Shown here piece after piece: positions 34,602 through 41,597 of a stretch of 46,322 nucleotides of DNA (its first letter is position 1; every line of letters begins with the position of its first letter). This DNA comes from Paucimonas sp. (lineage in GTDB: Bacteria; Pseudomonadota; Gammaproteobacteria; Burkholderiales; Burkholderiaceae_D), in NCBI GenBank assembly GCA_028292545.1, contig JAQGMC010000011.1, positions 1-46,322 of the forward strand, read 5' to 3'. The translations under genes were made by a program, and so were the position numbers. The notes under the pieces are model-generated. The model was given only the letters and a program-made list of their open reading frames with translations. It searched no databases and was not told the DNA's origin.

Positions 34602-35318
34602 ATGACTGAAACAATTCGTCTTGCGACCCGCGTCGCCGAAGTACTTGAATGCTCGCGCAAGGAGGCGATCCAATATATCGAAAGCGGCAACGTTGAAGTC
34701 AATGGCGTGGTCGTGGAAGAGCCGGGATGCAGGATTGCACCCGATGCGCCGGTCGCCTTGAAAGCGGGCGCCAGGCCGGTGCCAGTGGAACCGGTAACGA
34801 TACTGGCGCACAAGCCCGCCGGCATGGCCGCGGCTGACGTGGCTGGCTTGTTCGAGCTGGCGCAGCAGTCGCCTGACGACAAGTCCGGCATCCAGCTGCT
34901 CAAGCGCCACAAGGCGGGCCTGGAAATGCTGGACCCGCTGGAAACGCAGGCAAGCGGGCTGGTGGTCTTGTCGCAGGATTGGCGCATCCGGCGCAAGCTG
35001 GTCGACGACCTGTACCGGGTGGAGCAGGAATATGTGGTTGAAGTCAAAGGCGACCTGGTTGCCGACGGCCTGGCGCTGCTGAACCGCGGCACCACCTTCA
35101 ACGGCAAGCAAATCACGCAGATCAAGGCCAGTTGGCAGAGCGAAAACCGGTTGCGGTTTGCGCTCAAGTCCGTTTCCGCAGCGCGGGCGATTGCCCATCT
35201 TTGCCAGCAGGTTGGGCTTGAGGTGGTCGCGATCAAGCGCTTGCGCCTGGGGCGATTGCCGCTTGCGGGCATCGCCCCGGGGCAGTGGCGTTACTTGACG
35301 GCTTTCGAGCAGTTTTAG
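34602..35318 (+). CDS. S4-domain pseudouridine synthase-like protein (RsuA/RluF family)
   Basis: A 238-residue protein with an S4 RNA-binding domain at about 5-58 (ATRVAEVLECSRKEAIQYIESGNVEVNGVVV) and a pseudouridine-synthase-like domain at about 65-235 (ILAHKPAGM, LDPLETQASGLVVLSQD, RVEQEYVVEVKGDLVADGL, LCQQVGLEVVAIKRLRLGRLPLAGIAPGQWRYLT). In the family the catalytic Asp lies in GRLDxxSxGL; here the aligned position is Glu (E114 in PLETQASGL), with D111 three residues before. The C-terminal half is otherwise well kept. It may be an RNA-binding paralogue without isomerase activity, or use another acid. It starts 68 bp after the cyclase gene. Confidence 0.88.
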   Translation: MTETIRLATRVAEVLECSRKEAIQYIESGNVEVNGVVVEEPGCRIAPDAPVALKAGARPVPVEPVTILAHKPAGMAAADVAGLFELAQQSPDDKSGIQLLKRHKAGLEMLDPLETQASGLVVLSQDWRIRRKLVDDLYRVEQEYVVEVKGDLVADGLALLNRGTTFNGKQITQIKASWQSENRLRFALKSVSAARAIAHLCQQVGLEVVAIKRLRLGRLPLAGIAPGQWRYLTAFEQF

Positions 35319-35320
35319 CC

Positions 35321-35338
35321 GCAAGCCGCCGGGCTTGC
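35321..35338. terminator. Hairpin between convergent genes, possible bidirectional terminator
   Basis: GCAAGCC and GGCTTGC form a perfect 7-bp stem with the loop GCCG, lying between the pseudouridine-synthase-like stop and the periplasmic cupin stop. No strong T-run follows on either strand. Confidence 0.4.
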
Positions 35339-35342
35339 GCGC

Positions 35343-35750
35343 TTACTTCGGCGCGGCAGCCGGGCTTGCCAGCGGCTTGCCTTTCTCCACCACGTAGACG
35401 CCGACCATTTTTGCAGCAGCGCTGCCTTCATTCTTTGCATTGTGCACGGTGCCAGCGGGAATAATGAAGCCTTGGCCGGCGCCGAGCTTGCGGGTGGGCT
35501 GGCCCGCGACCATCAGCGTCAACTCACCATCGGTCACGTAACTCAGTTCTTCGCCGGGATGGGTGTGCCAACCGGCCGCGCCGCCAGACGCCAGCTCTGC
35601 GCGTACGATGACGCCTTCCTCGTTCGGCCGGGAAGTGTCAGCCTTGGTGACCACGGTACGCGTGATGCCAGGCGCCTGCGCCACTGCCGCGCCGACAAAA
35701 GCGACCATGGGCAGGACCACCAGTACCAGCTTCTTCAGGTTCGGTTTCAT
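35343..35750 (-). CDS. Exported cupin-domain protein
   Basis: A 135-residue protein with a signal peptide (KKLVLVVLPMVAFVGAAVAQA) and one cupin domain: GWHTHPGEELSYVTDGELTL carries the first motif (H62, H64, E68 approximately) and GQGFIIPAGTVHNAKN the second with its His. It is therefore a periplasmic small cupin. The mature protein is Ala/Gly-rich at its C-terminus. Relatives are often annotated only as cupin-domain proteins and no reaction can be assigned. It converges on the pseudouridine-synthase-like gene and shares no operon with neighbours. Confidence 0.9.
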   Translation of the reverse strand: MKPNLKKLVLVVLPMVAFVGAAVAQAPGITRTVVTKADTSRPNEEGVIVRAELASGGAAGWHTHPGEELSYVTDGELTLMVAGQPTRKLGAGQGFIIPAGTVHNAKNEGSAAAKMVGVYVVEKGKPLASPAAAPK

Positions 35751-35943
35751 GTCTGTCTCTCTCTTTCAAATCGGCATGGCAGGCGATGCCGCGGCGCGTT
35801 AACCGGTTCGAACGATACGCTGCGCTTTTCGGGAAAACAATCGGGGTGGACTAGGGGGAAGCGCGGTGGAAAGAAGGGGGGAATGGTGATGTGCGGTTAT
35901 CATTCCTTCGGATAAGAGTAATGAGGCCTGCTTAGGTGCGTGG

Positions 35944-35984
35944 ACCCCATCCCCACCCTGACCCTCCCCTTGAAAGGGAGGGGA
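35944..35984. repeat. REP-like repeat copy 4
   Basis: This copy matches the inverted member of the cluster at the start of the window almost base for base, with the same C-rich arm and CTCCCCTTGAAAGGGAGGGG hairpin. It sits about 70 bp upstream of the HbpS-like gene and opens an in-frame extension of that gene that should not be counted as coding. Confidence 0.75.
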
Positions 35985-36053
35985 TGCCGAAGGACGATGG
36001 CGTGCGATAGCGCTTCCTCCGCGCGATGCGGACAACAAGAAAAAGGAGACAGC

Positions 36054-36542
36054 ATGGCAGAACATCTTCACGGCATTCACACCAGCCTGGACTTGTCGCT
36101 GGCCGAGCGCATCGTCGATGCTGCGATCGCCGTCCGCAAGGCGGAGGCAATATTGCCGCTAGCCGTGGCAGTGCTTGATGCGGGCGGCAACCTGGTCGCT
36201 TTCAAGCGTGAAAACGGTTGCGGGGTAATGCGCTTCGATATCGCTTTCGGCAAAGCTTATGCGGCGCTGGGCATGGGCATGTCAAGCCGCCTGATCCGCG
36301 ACCGCCTGGCTGCGCGCCCCGCCTTCCAGGGCGCGCTGGCTGCCGCGTCGGATGGACGCTTCATACCTGTGCCTGGCGGCGTACTGATACTGGGTCCGGA
36401 TGGCATGGCGATCGGCGCCGTGGGCATCAGTGGCGACGCCTCGGACAAGGATGAATACTGCGCAATCGAAGCTGTGCGCGCAGCCAATTGTGGCAGCGAA
36501 CCTGCTGCCCCCAACCCGGACTGGCGACAGGCCGGACTCTAG
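36054..36542 (+). CDS. HbpS/GlcG-like protein (DUF336)
   Basis: A 162-residue protein, normal for the GlcG/HbpS family. The start at 36054 has GGAG five bases upstream; the longer open frame begins in a dispersed repeat and is ignored. Family features are the helical start LSLAERIVDAAIAVRKAEA, AVAVLDAGGNLVAFKRENGC, FGKAYAALGMGMSSR and the GGVLILGPDGMAIGAVGISGDASDKDEYCAIEAV block. HbpS binds heme in Streptomyces; other members sit in glycolate or diol operons and their chemistry is unclear. It is cytoplasmic as there is no signal. It lies 29 bp upstream of a Bug gene on the same strand, so the two are probably co-transcribed. Confidence 0.9.
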   Translation: MAEHLHGIHTSLDLSLAERIVDAAIAVRKAEAILPLAVAVLDAGGNLVAFKRENGCGVMRFDIAFGKAYAALGMGMSSRLIRDRLAARPAFQGALAAASDGRFIPVPGGVLILGPDGMAIGAVGISGDASDKDEYCAIEAVRAANCGSEPAAPNPDWRQAGL

Positions 36543-36571
36543 TCACTGACAATAAAAAACAGGAGACATAC

Positions 36572-37555
36572 ATGAAGCGCAGGGAAATCATCAAGCTGGG
36601 ATTGTTGGCGGCGACGCCGTCGTGGATGCTGGCGGCGCAGGCGCAAACCCGCTTTCCCGCCAAGCCAATCCGCCTGATCGTGCCGTTTCCGGCGGGCGGG
36701 CCAACCGACGTGTTTGCGCGCGTCTATGCCGGCAAGCTTGCGGCAGCGCTCGGCCAGGCCGTGGTGGTGGATAACCGCAGCGGCGCCAGCGGCGCAATCG
36801 GTTCGCTCGAAGTCAAGAATGCGGCGCCGGATGGCTACACGCTGCTGTTTGGCACTGCTTCCACTGGCGGCCTGTACAACTTGCTGAGCCGCGCGCCGCA
36901 ATATGATTCGGTCCGCGACTTCACGCATATCGCCATCGTCGGCGGTGCGCCGGCCGCTTTCGCAGCTAACCCCGCCATGCCGCAAACCCTGGGCGCCATG
37001 CTCGACATGGCCCGCGCCACGCCGGGCAAGATGCAATACGGGTCGCCCGGCCAGGGCACCTACCTGCACCTGGCGGCCGAATGGCTGAAGAAAGAAGCCG
37101 GCAACCTGGACATCCAGCACATACCCTATCGCGGCAGTGCGCAAGCCTTGCCGGCGCTTATTGGCGGGCAGGTGGCGTGGACAGTCGATACGCTTGGTTC
37201 GCTGCTGCCTAATCACAAAGCCGGCAAGCTGAAGATCATGGCCGTTGCCAGCCCCACCCGCCTCGCCATCGCGCCGGATGTGCCCACGGTGGACCAGGCA
37301 ATCGGCACCAAAAACTTCGATGCCGTGTTGTGGAATGTCGTGGCAGGTCCCGCCGGCCTGCCGGCCAACGTTCTCGAAACCCTGTCCGCAGCCAGCACGC
37401 GCGCAATGAACGATCCAGCGCTGCAAGAGCAACTGGCTTCGATGGCGATCTCCCCCAAACTCGATTCGACGCCGGCATCAGCCACGGCCTACATCAAGAG
37501 GGAAATGGAAAAATGGCGGCCGGTGGTGCAAGCAACCGGTATCAAGCTGGAATGA
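36572..37555 (+). CDS. Bug family tripartite tricarboxylate transporter substrate-binding protein
   Basis: From the ATG at 36572 (AGGAG six bases upstream) the protein has 327 residues. A twin-arginine-like start (KRREIIKLGLLAATPSWMLAAQAQ) suggests export, possibly by Tat since RR is followed by a hydrophobic core, though the full Tat motif is not met. PIRLIVPFPAGGPTDVFARV and VVVDNRSGASGAIGSLEVKNAAPDGYTLLF mark the Bug fold, with HIPYRGSAQALPALIGGQVAW near residue 180. It is a periplasmic carboxylate receptor. Membrane subunits are absent. It follows the HbpS-like gene by 29 bp and they likely share one transcript. Confidence 0.94.
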   Translation: MKRREIIKLGLLAATPSWMLAAQAQTRFPAKPIRLIVPFPAGGPTDVFARVYAGKLAAALGQAVVVDNRSGASGAIGSLEVKNAAPDGYTLLFGTASTGGLYNLLSRAPQYDSVRDFTHIAIVGGAPAAFAANPAMPQTLGAMLDMARATPGKMQYGSPGQGTYLHLAAEWLKKEAGNLDIQHIPYRGSAQALPALIGGQVAWTVDTLGSLLPNHKAGKLKIMAVASPTRLAIAPDVPTVDQAIGTKNFDAVLWNVVAGPAGLPANVLETLSAASTRAMNDPALQEQLASMAISPKLDSTPASATAYIKREMEKWRPVVQATGIKLE

Positions 37556-37588
37556 CAGGCAAGGCGTCCCAGCACGGTTGGCGGCCTT

Positions 37589-37628
37589 GACCCCATTCCC
37601 ACCCTGACCCTCCATTGAAAGGCCGGGG
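37589..37628. repeat. Degenerate REP-like repeat copy 5
   Basis: The C-rich arm is preserved but the hairpin part is broken (CCATTGAAAGGCCGGGG). It follows the Bug stop codon by about 33 bp and precedes the hipA promoter region. Confidence 0.65.
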
Positions 37629-37745
37629 AGAGCGAAGCTTCGATGGCGCGTACAGCACCTCGAAGCGCCCGCCCTTTGCAGCGCAGGGCGGCTGGGGTCG
37701 GGGGTCGCCTCAATATCCGCGAAAAGCGAATACACATAAATATGT

Positions 37746-37775
37746 TGAATTGAGTGGAAAATCGCACTCAATTCA
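37746..37775. promoter_or_regulatory. Perfect inverted repeat, likely HipB-type operator
   Basis: TGAATTGAGTG and CACTCAATTCA are perfect 11-bp arms separated by 8 bp, ending 17 bp before the hipA ATG. E. coli HipB sites are also inverted half-sites separated by 8 bp. TAATAT-like -10 sequence follows immediately, so a bound repressor would block the promoter. It lies in a locally AT-rich stretch. Confidence 0.65.
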
Positions 37776-37792
37776 GATAATATTCTGTGCAA

Positions 37793-39082
37793 ATGGATAA
37801 GCAATGCACCGTTCAACTGTTCTGCGACGGCAGCTGGCATGACGTCGCGAGCGTTCTCTTCCTGGGCCCACCGGCGGCAGGCTGGAAAGCGGCCACCTAT
37901 ATCGGCTATACCGCAGACTGGGCGGTAGCCCATGCCGGTGCGCGCGACGCGCGGGCTCTGGCCTGCGGCATGCCGGTGGGCTTGAATCCGGTCGAGCTGC
38001 GCCACTGGCCCGTTGTGCTGATCGACATGCTGCCCCAGGGCTATGGCCGTGGCGAGTTGCTGCGCCAGCTCGGGATGAGCGAAGCCATGGAGGAAGCCGC
38101 GGACTGGCCGTTGCTGGTGCATGGCGCAGGTAACCCGATCGGTAACTTGCGCATCAAGGAGGCGGCCGAGTGGCTGGGCCGGCAAGCCCGTCCCCAGCGC
38201 GGCTTTACCGATGACGAGGTCGCCCTGCGCTCCGACGATTTCATGGAATACCTGGCGCAATTCGGCCTGTTCGTGGCCGGGTCTTCGGGCGTGCAAGGCG
38301 AATGGCCCAAGGTTTTGTTGACCCGTGCCCGGGATGGATTGCTCTATCTCGACCACGCTTTGCCAGACGAAGAGGCGACGCAACACTTCATCGTCAAGTT
38401 CGGCCGCGGCGCCAATGCCGGGCTCGCCACTATCCTGCGCAACGAGGCGCCCTACATGGCGCTGGCAAAGCTGCTGGGCTTGCGCGTGCACGGCGAGCTG
38501 CACTTGAAAGCACGTGCATTATTCATACCGCGGTTCGACCGCCTGGCCACCAAGGCAGGCGTGGTGCGCCTGGCCCAGGAAAGTGTGGCGGCCCTGACCC
38601 AGCGTCCCGGTTTTGGCGTCGTCCCCTCGCATGACGAGGTCTGTCGTCAACTGGCGCGGAACTGCACCGACCCGCTGCTGGAAATCGCTGAATATTTGCG
38701 GCGCGATGTGGCCAACCTGGCGCTGGGCAACAAGGACAACCATGCCCGCAACACCGCGCTGCAGCGCGACTTCGACGGGCGGATTGCGCTGGCGCCGGTC
38801 TTTGACTTTGCCCCGATGTATCTGCACCCGGACGGCATTGCGCGCCGCATACGCTGGGAGAACAACGATGGCGGCGCACCCGACTGGGGCCGGGTGCTGG
38901 ACAGCGTCAGCGAACAATGCGGCTTGCCGCGCCAGGCCCTGTGCCAGCAATTGCAGGCGATGGTTGCACCGCTGCGCGAAATTGCGCAGCGCGGCCTGGA
39001 ATTGGGACTGGAGCCCGAGGTCCATGCTTTTGTTCGTCCGGGCGTGCTGGCCCAGGCGCAGGCGCTGGAAAACCTGGCGTGA
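37793..39082 (+). CDS. hipA: HipA-family Ser/Thr kinase toxin
   Basis: From the ATG at 37793 the protein has 429 residues, near the 440 of E. coli HipA; a GTG two codons upstream is possible. The N-terminal region (about 1-130) contains GAGNPIGNLRI. VAGSSGVQGEWPKVLL at 161-176 is the P-loop-like segment in which the Ser of HipA is autophosphorylated. K202 (FIVKF) is the ATP lysine, D315 in GNKDNHARN the catalytic Asp, and D338 in PVFDF the metal-binding Asp. All key positions are intact. E. coli HipA phosphorylates glutamyl-tRNA synthetase; the target here is unknown. The gene precedes its HTH partner by 6 bp, the reverse of hipBA. Confidence 0.9.
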   Translation: MDKQCTVQLFCDGSWHDVASVLFLGPPAAGWKAATYIGYTADWAVAHAGARDARALACGMPVGLNPVELRHWPVVLIDMLPQGYGRGELLRQLGMSEAMEEAADWPLLVHGAGNPIGNLRIKEAAEWLGRQARPQRGFTDDEVALRSDDFMEYLAQFGLFVAGSSGVQGEWPKVLLTRARDGLLYLDHALPDEEATQHFIVKFGRGANAGLATILRNEAPYMALAKLLGLRVHGELHLKARALFIPRFDRLATKAGVVRLAQESVAALTQRPGFGVVPSHDEVCRQLARNCTDPLLEIAEYLRRDVANLALGNKDNHARNTALQRDFDGRIALAPVFDFAPMYLHPDGIARRIRWENNDGGAPDWGRVLDSVSEQCGLPRQALCQQLQAMVAPLREIAQRGLELGLEPEVHAFVRPGVLAQAQALENLA

Positions 39083-39088
39083 CCCGGC

Positions 39089-39403
39089 ATGGATAAACGC
39101 TTTAAACCTATTCCGCTGGCCGAGCAGCTCATGTTGCGCAAGAAGGCGGTCGACGACATCCTGGCCAATCCGCAATGGAGCCTGGGCGAGTCGGTGCGCT
39201 ACCTGAAAACGACGCTGCGCCTCACCACTGCCGAGCTGGCGCGGCTGGCGGGCGTGTCAGCGCGTACGCTGCAGGAAATCGAAAACGGCAAGAGCCCCGG
39301 CACTGTGCAATCGATGGACAGGATTTTCGGGGTGCTGGGCCTGCGGCTGGGCGTTGTGCGGGTAGCGCCGGGTGCGGCCGACGGCCCCGACGGGAGAGGC
39401 TGA
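39089..39403 (+). CDS. hipB: HipB-like HTH antitoxin/repressor
   Basis: A 104-residue protein with a Cro/C1-type helix-turn-helix at about residues 40-85 (LTTAELARLAGVSARTLQEIENGKSPGTVQSMDRIFGVLGLRLGV). An N-terminal helix-rich extension (1-38) includes LAEQLMLRKKAVDDILANPQWSLGESVRYLK. It starts 6 bp after the hipA stop, so both genes are on one transcript. It should bind the HipA protein and the inverted repeat upstream of hipA. The short Gly/Asp-rich C-terminus is probably disordered. The toxin-first order means antitoxin depends on readthrough of the toxin gene. Confidence 0.88.
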   Translation: MDKRFKPIPLAEQLMLRKKAVDDILANPQWSLGESVRYLKTTLRLTTAELARLAGVSARTLQEIENGKSPGTVQSMDRIFGVLGLRLGVVRVAPGAADGPDGRG

Positions 39404-39445
39404 AGCCTTCTTTGCGCCAGGCGGCAGCCGCGCCAGCCAGGCGCT

Positions 39446-39979
39446 TCAGGCAGCGGCGCCCTGGCGCCGGCGCTCCAGGAAATCGGGCTGGAAGATCGCC
39501 ATCCGGATCGCATCCTTGTATTCACCGTTGACGAAGAATTCGTCGCGCAGCAAGCCTTCTTCCAGGAACCCGAGCTTGCGGTACACCGCGAGCGCGGCTT
39601 CATTGTCGCTATCCACCACCAGGAACAGCTTGTACAGGTTCAGCACCGTGAATGCATATTCGATCGCCAGGTGGGTGCCTTCCTTGGCATAGCCTTTCCC
39701 CTGGTGGGCCGGCGCAATGATGATCTGGAATTCGGCGCGCCGGTGGATGTGGTTGATCTCGACCAGTTCCACCAGCCCGACCGGCACGTGTTCGGCCACG
39801 GCGATGAAGCGCCGCTCCGACTGGTCGTGTATGTGCTTGTCATACAGGTCGCACAATTCCACGAAAGCTTCGTACGGTTCCTCAAACCAGTAGTGCATCA
39901 CCGATTCATTGTTGTCGAGTTCATGCACGAAACGCAGGTCTTCCCGTTCCAGGGGCCGCAACTTCAAATTGGTTTGCAT
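39446..39979 (-). CDS. speG: Spermidine N1-acetyltransferase
   Basis: A 177-residue GNAT enzyme very close to E. coli SpeG, starting [19 protein letters not shown], then [55 protein letters not shown] and [25 protein letters not shown]. The [11 protein letters not shown] loop binds acetyl-CoA. The ATG at 39979 has AGGAG eight bases upstream; a GTG three codons earlier overlaps that site and is unlikely. The enzyme acetylates spermidine and spermine to prevent polyamine toxicity. It lies convergent with hipB and divergent from the following PAS-GAF-GGDEF gene. Confidence 0.96.
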   Translation of the reverse strand: MQTNLKLRPLEREDLRFVHELDNNESVMHYWFEEPYEAFVELCDLYDKHIHDQSERRFIAVAEHVPVGLVELVEINHIHRRAEFQIIIAPAHQGKGYAKEGTHLAIEYAFTVLNLYKLFLVVDSDNEAALAVYRKLGFLEEGLLRDEFFVNGEYKDAIRMAIFQPDFLERRRQGAAA

Positions 39980-40194
39980 CGCTTCCACTCCTGTTCGTCA
40001 AAATAGCGGCGGTCTCCGCAGCCGCAAAACTGGCTTAGTTCTACCCGATGTGCGAGCTTTGTGAAAGCCTTACTGACAGCGGTCCGGGCCGCCGCCAGCC
40101 GCCCGCGGCCAATGCCCAAACCGTTGTAGCAAGCGGAACAAAAGTTAAACGGGCTTCCGCACCGTTCGTTTCCCGATGGTAAGATTTCGTCGCT

Positions 40195-41529
40195 ATGGAA
40201 ACCAAGACGCGTGGTTTGTTGGGCAATGTTGCCGATCTTCTCCTGGACGCCGTCATCGTGGTCGATGTGCAGGGGCGGATTATCTATGCCAACGCGGCTT
40301 GCGAGTTGGTGTTTGGTTATACGCCCGAAGAGATGAAGCAGCGGCCGATGATAGACCGGGTCGTGCCGGAAGACAGGGCCCGGACCCTGGAAGAGGCGCG
40401 CAATGTGATGGCCGGGCAGCCGCGCATCGGCTTTGAAAACCGCTATATCCGCAAGGATGGCAGCGTGGTCCACATCATGTGGTCGGCACGCTGGTCGGAA
40501 GCGGACCAGTTGCGCATCGGCGTGGCGCGCGACGTCACCGAGCGCAAGCATGCCGAAGCGCGCCAGGCGGCGATCTATGCCGTGTCCGAAGCCGCGCATA
40601 ATGCAACCGACCTTGCCGCGCTGTTTCGCGAAATCCACCAGATTCTGGCGCAACTGGTCCCGCTGGGCGGGCTGGCCGTCGCCAGCCGGGATGCGACAAC
40701 GCTGCAATTCAGTTTCCCTTACCAGATGAATGAGCAGGATGGCTCGGCGGTCGTTATCGAATCGATCGCAGCGCGCTATTGCGAGCAAGTGGTCCAGAGT
40801 GGCCAGCCGATGCAACTGCCCACCGAGGTGCTGCGCTTGCCCTCGGGCGCGCCAGATTTGCCGAGCGCGGCCGAGACTTGCCTGGCAATCCCGCTGATCG
40901 CGCAAAAGAAAGCCATCGGGGTGCTGATCCTGAAAAGCAGTGGCGGCAGCGGTTATGCCGGACGCGACCAGGAATTGCTGCATTTCGTTTCTGCGCAAAT
41001 CGCAACCGTGATCGAACGCCGCCAGCTGCATGCGGAATTGCTGCGCGCGGCGCGCTATGACGAATTGACTGGCTTGCCGAACCGGCGCCTGTTCCTCGAC
41101 CGCATGCGCTCGGCGCTGGCGCGCTGCCGGCGCAAGCAGGGCCGCCTGGCGCTGCTCTACATCGACATCGACAATTTCAAGGGCATCAACGACACGATGG
41201 GGCATAGCGCCGGCGACCAGCTTTTGCGGGAAGTGGCGCGGCGCCTGCAGCGTTCCGTGCGTGAAGCCGATACCGTCTCACGGCTGGGCGGCGATGAGTT
41301 CGTCGTCATCCTCGAAGAGATACACGGGCTGACCGATGCCCAGCTCACGGCGGACAAGCTGCGCGCCGTGGTGGCGCAGGATATCAACGTGGATGGAACG
41401 GCCCTGTCGGAGCGGGCCAGTATCGGCATCGCGCTTTATCCGGAAGACGGGACTGATGCCGACCAGTTGCTGCGCCATGCGGACCGGTCGATGTACGTGG
41501 ACAAGGGCCGCGAGCTGGCGACGAAGTAG
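40195..41529 (+). CDS. PAS-GAF-GGDEF diguanylate cyclase
   Basis: A 444-residue soluble protein: a PAS domain at about 10-118 (LLDAVIVVDVQGRIIYANAACELVFGY, ARDVTERK), a GAF domain at about 135-275, and a GGDEF domain at about 285-440. GGDEF is at 365-369, and READ at 356-359 is an intact I-site. It should make cyclic di-GMP in response to a small ligand or redox cue bound by PAS or GAF. TAAGAT at 40180-40185 would put the transcript start within a few bases of the ATG, and there is no Shine-Dalgarno sequence, so translation may be leaderless. It is divergent from speG. Confidence 0.94.
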   Translation: METKTRGLLGNVADLLLDAVIVVDVQGRIIYANAACELVFGYTPEEMKQRPMIDRVVPEDRARTLEEARNVMAGQPRIGFENRYIRKDGSVVHIMWSARWSEADQLRIGVARDVTERKHAEARQAAIYAVSEAAHNATDLAALFREIHQILAQLVPLGGLAVASRDATTLQFSFPYQMNEQDGSAVVIESIAARYCEQVVQSGQPMQLPTEVLRLPSGAPDLPSAAETCLAIPLIAQKKAIGVLILKSSGGSGYAGRDQELLHFVSAQIATVIERRQLHAELLRAARYDELTGLPNRRLFLDRMRSALARCRRKQGRLALLYIDIDNFKGINDTMGHSAGDQLLREVARRLQRSVREADTVSRLGGDEFVVILEEIHGLTDAQLTADKLRAVVAQDINVDGTALSERASIGIALYPEDGTDADQLLRHADRSMYVDKGRELATK

Positions 41530-41558
41530 CGCCGCCAGCCCGCGCTGGCCTGCCGCAG

Positions 41559-41594
41559 CAGGTGCAGGCGCAGGTGCAGGCACAGGTTCAGGCA
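41559..41594. repeat. Three tandem 12-bp repeats
   Basis: CAGGTGCAGGCG, CAGGTGCAGGCA and CAGGTTCAGGCA run head to tail in the 68-bp gap between the convergent PAS-GAF-GGDEF and catalase genes. They are the only feature there and may act as a spacer or weak terminator. Confidence 0.85.
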
Positions 41595-41597
41595 GAA

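Noticed and set aside
35940..36053. N-terminal extension of the HbpS-like protein
   Set aside because: The extension is encoded by a dispersed repeat, and a clear GGAG precedes the internal ATG at 36054.
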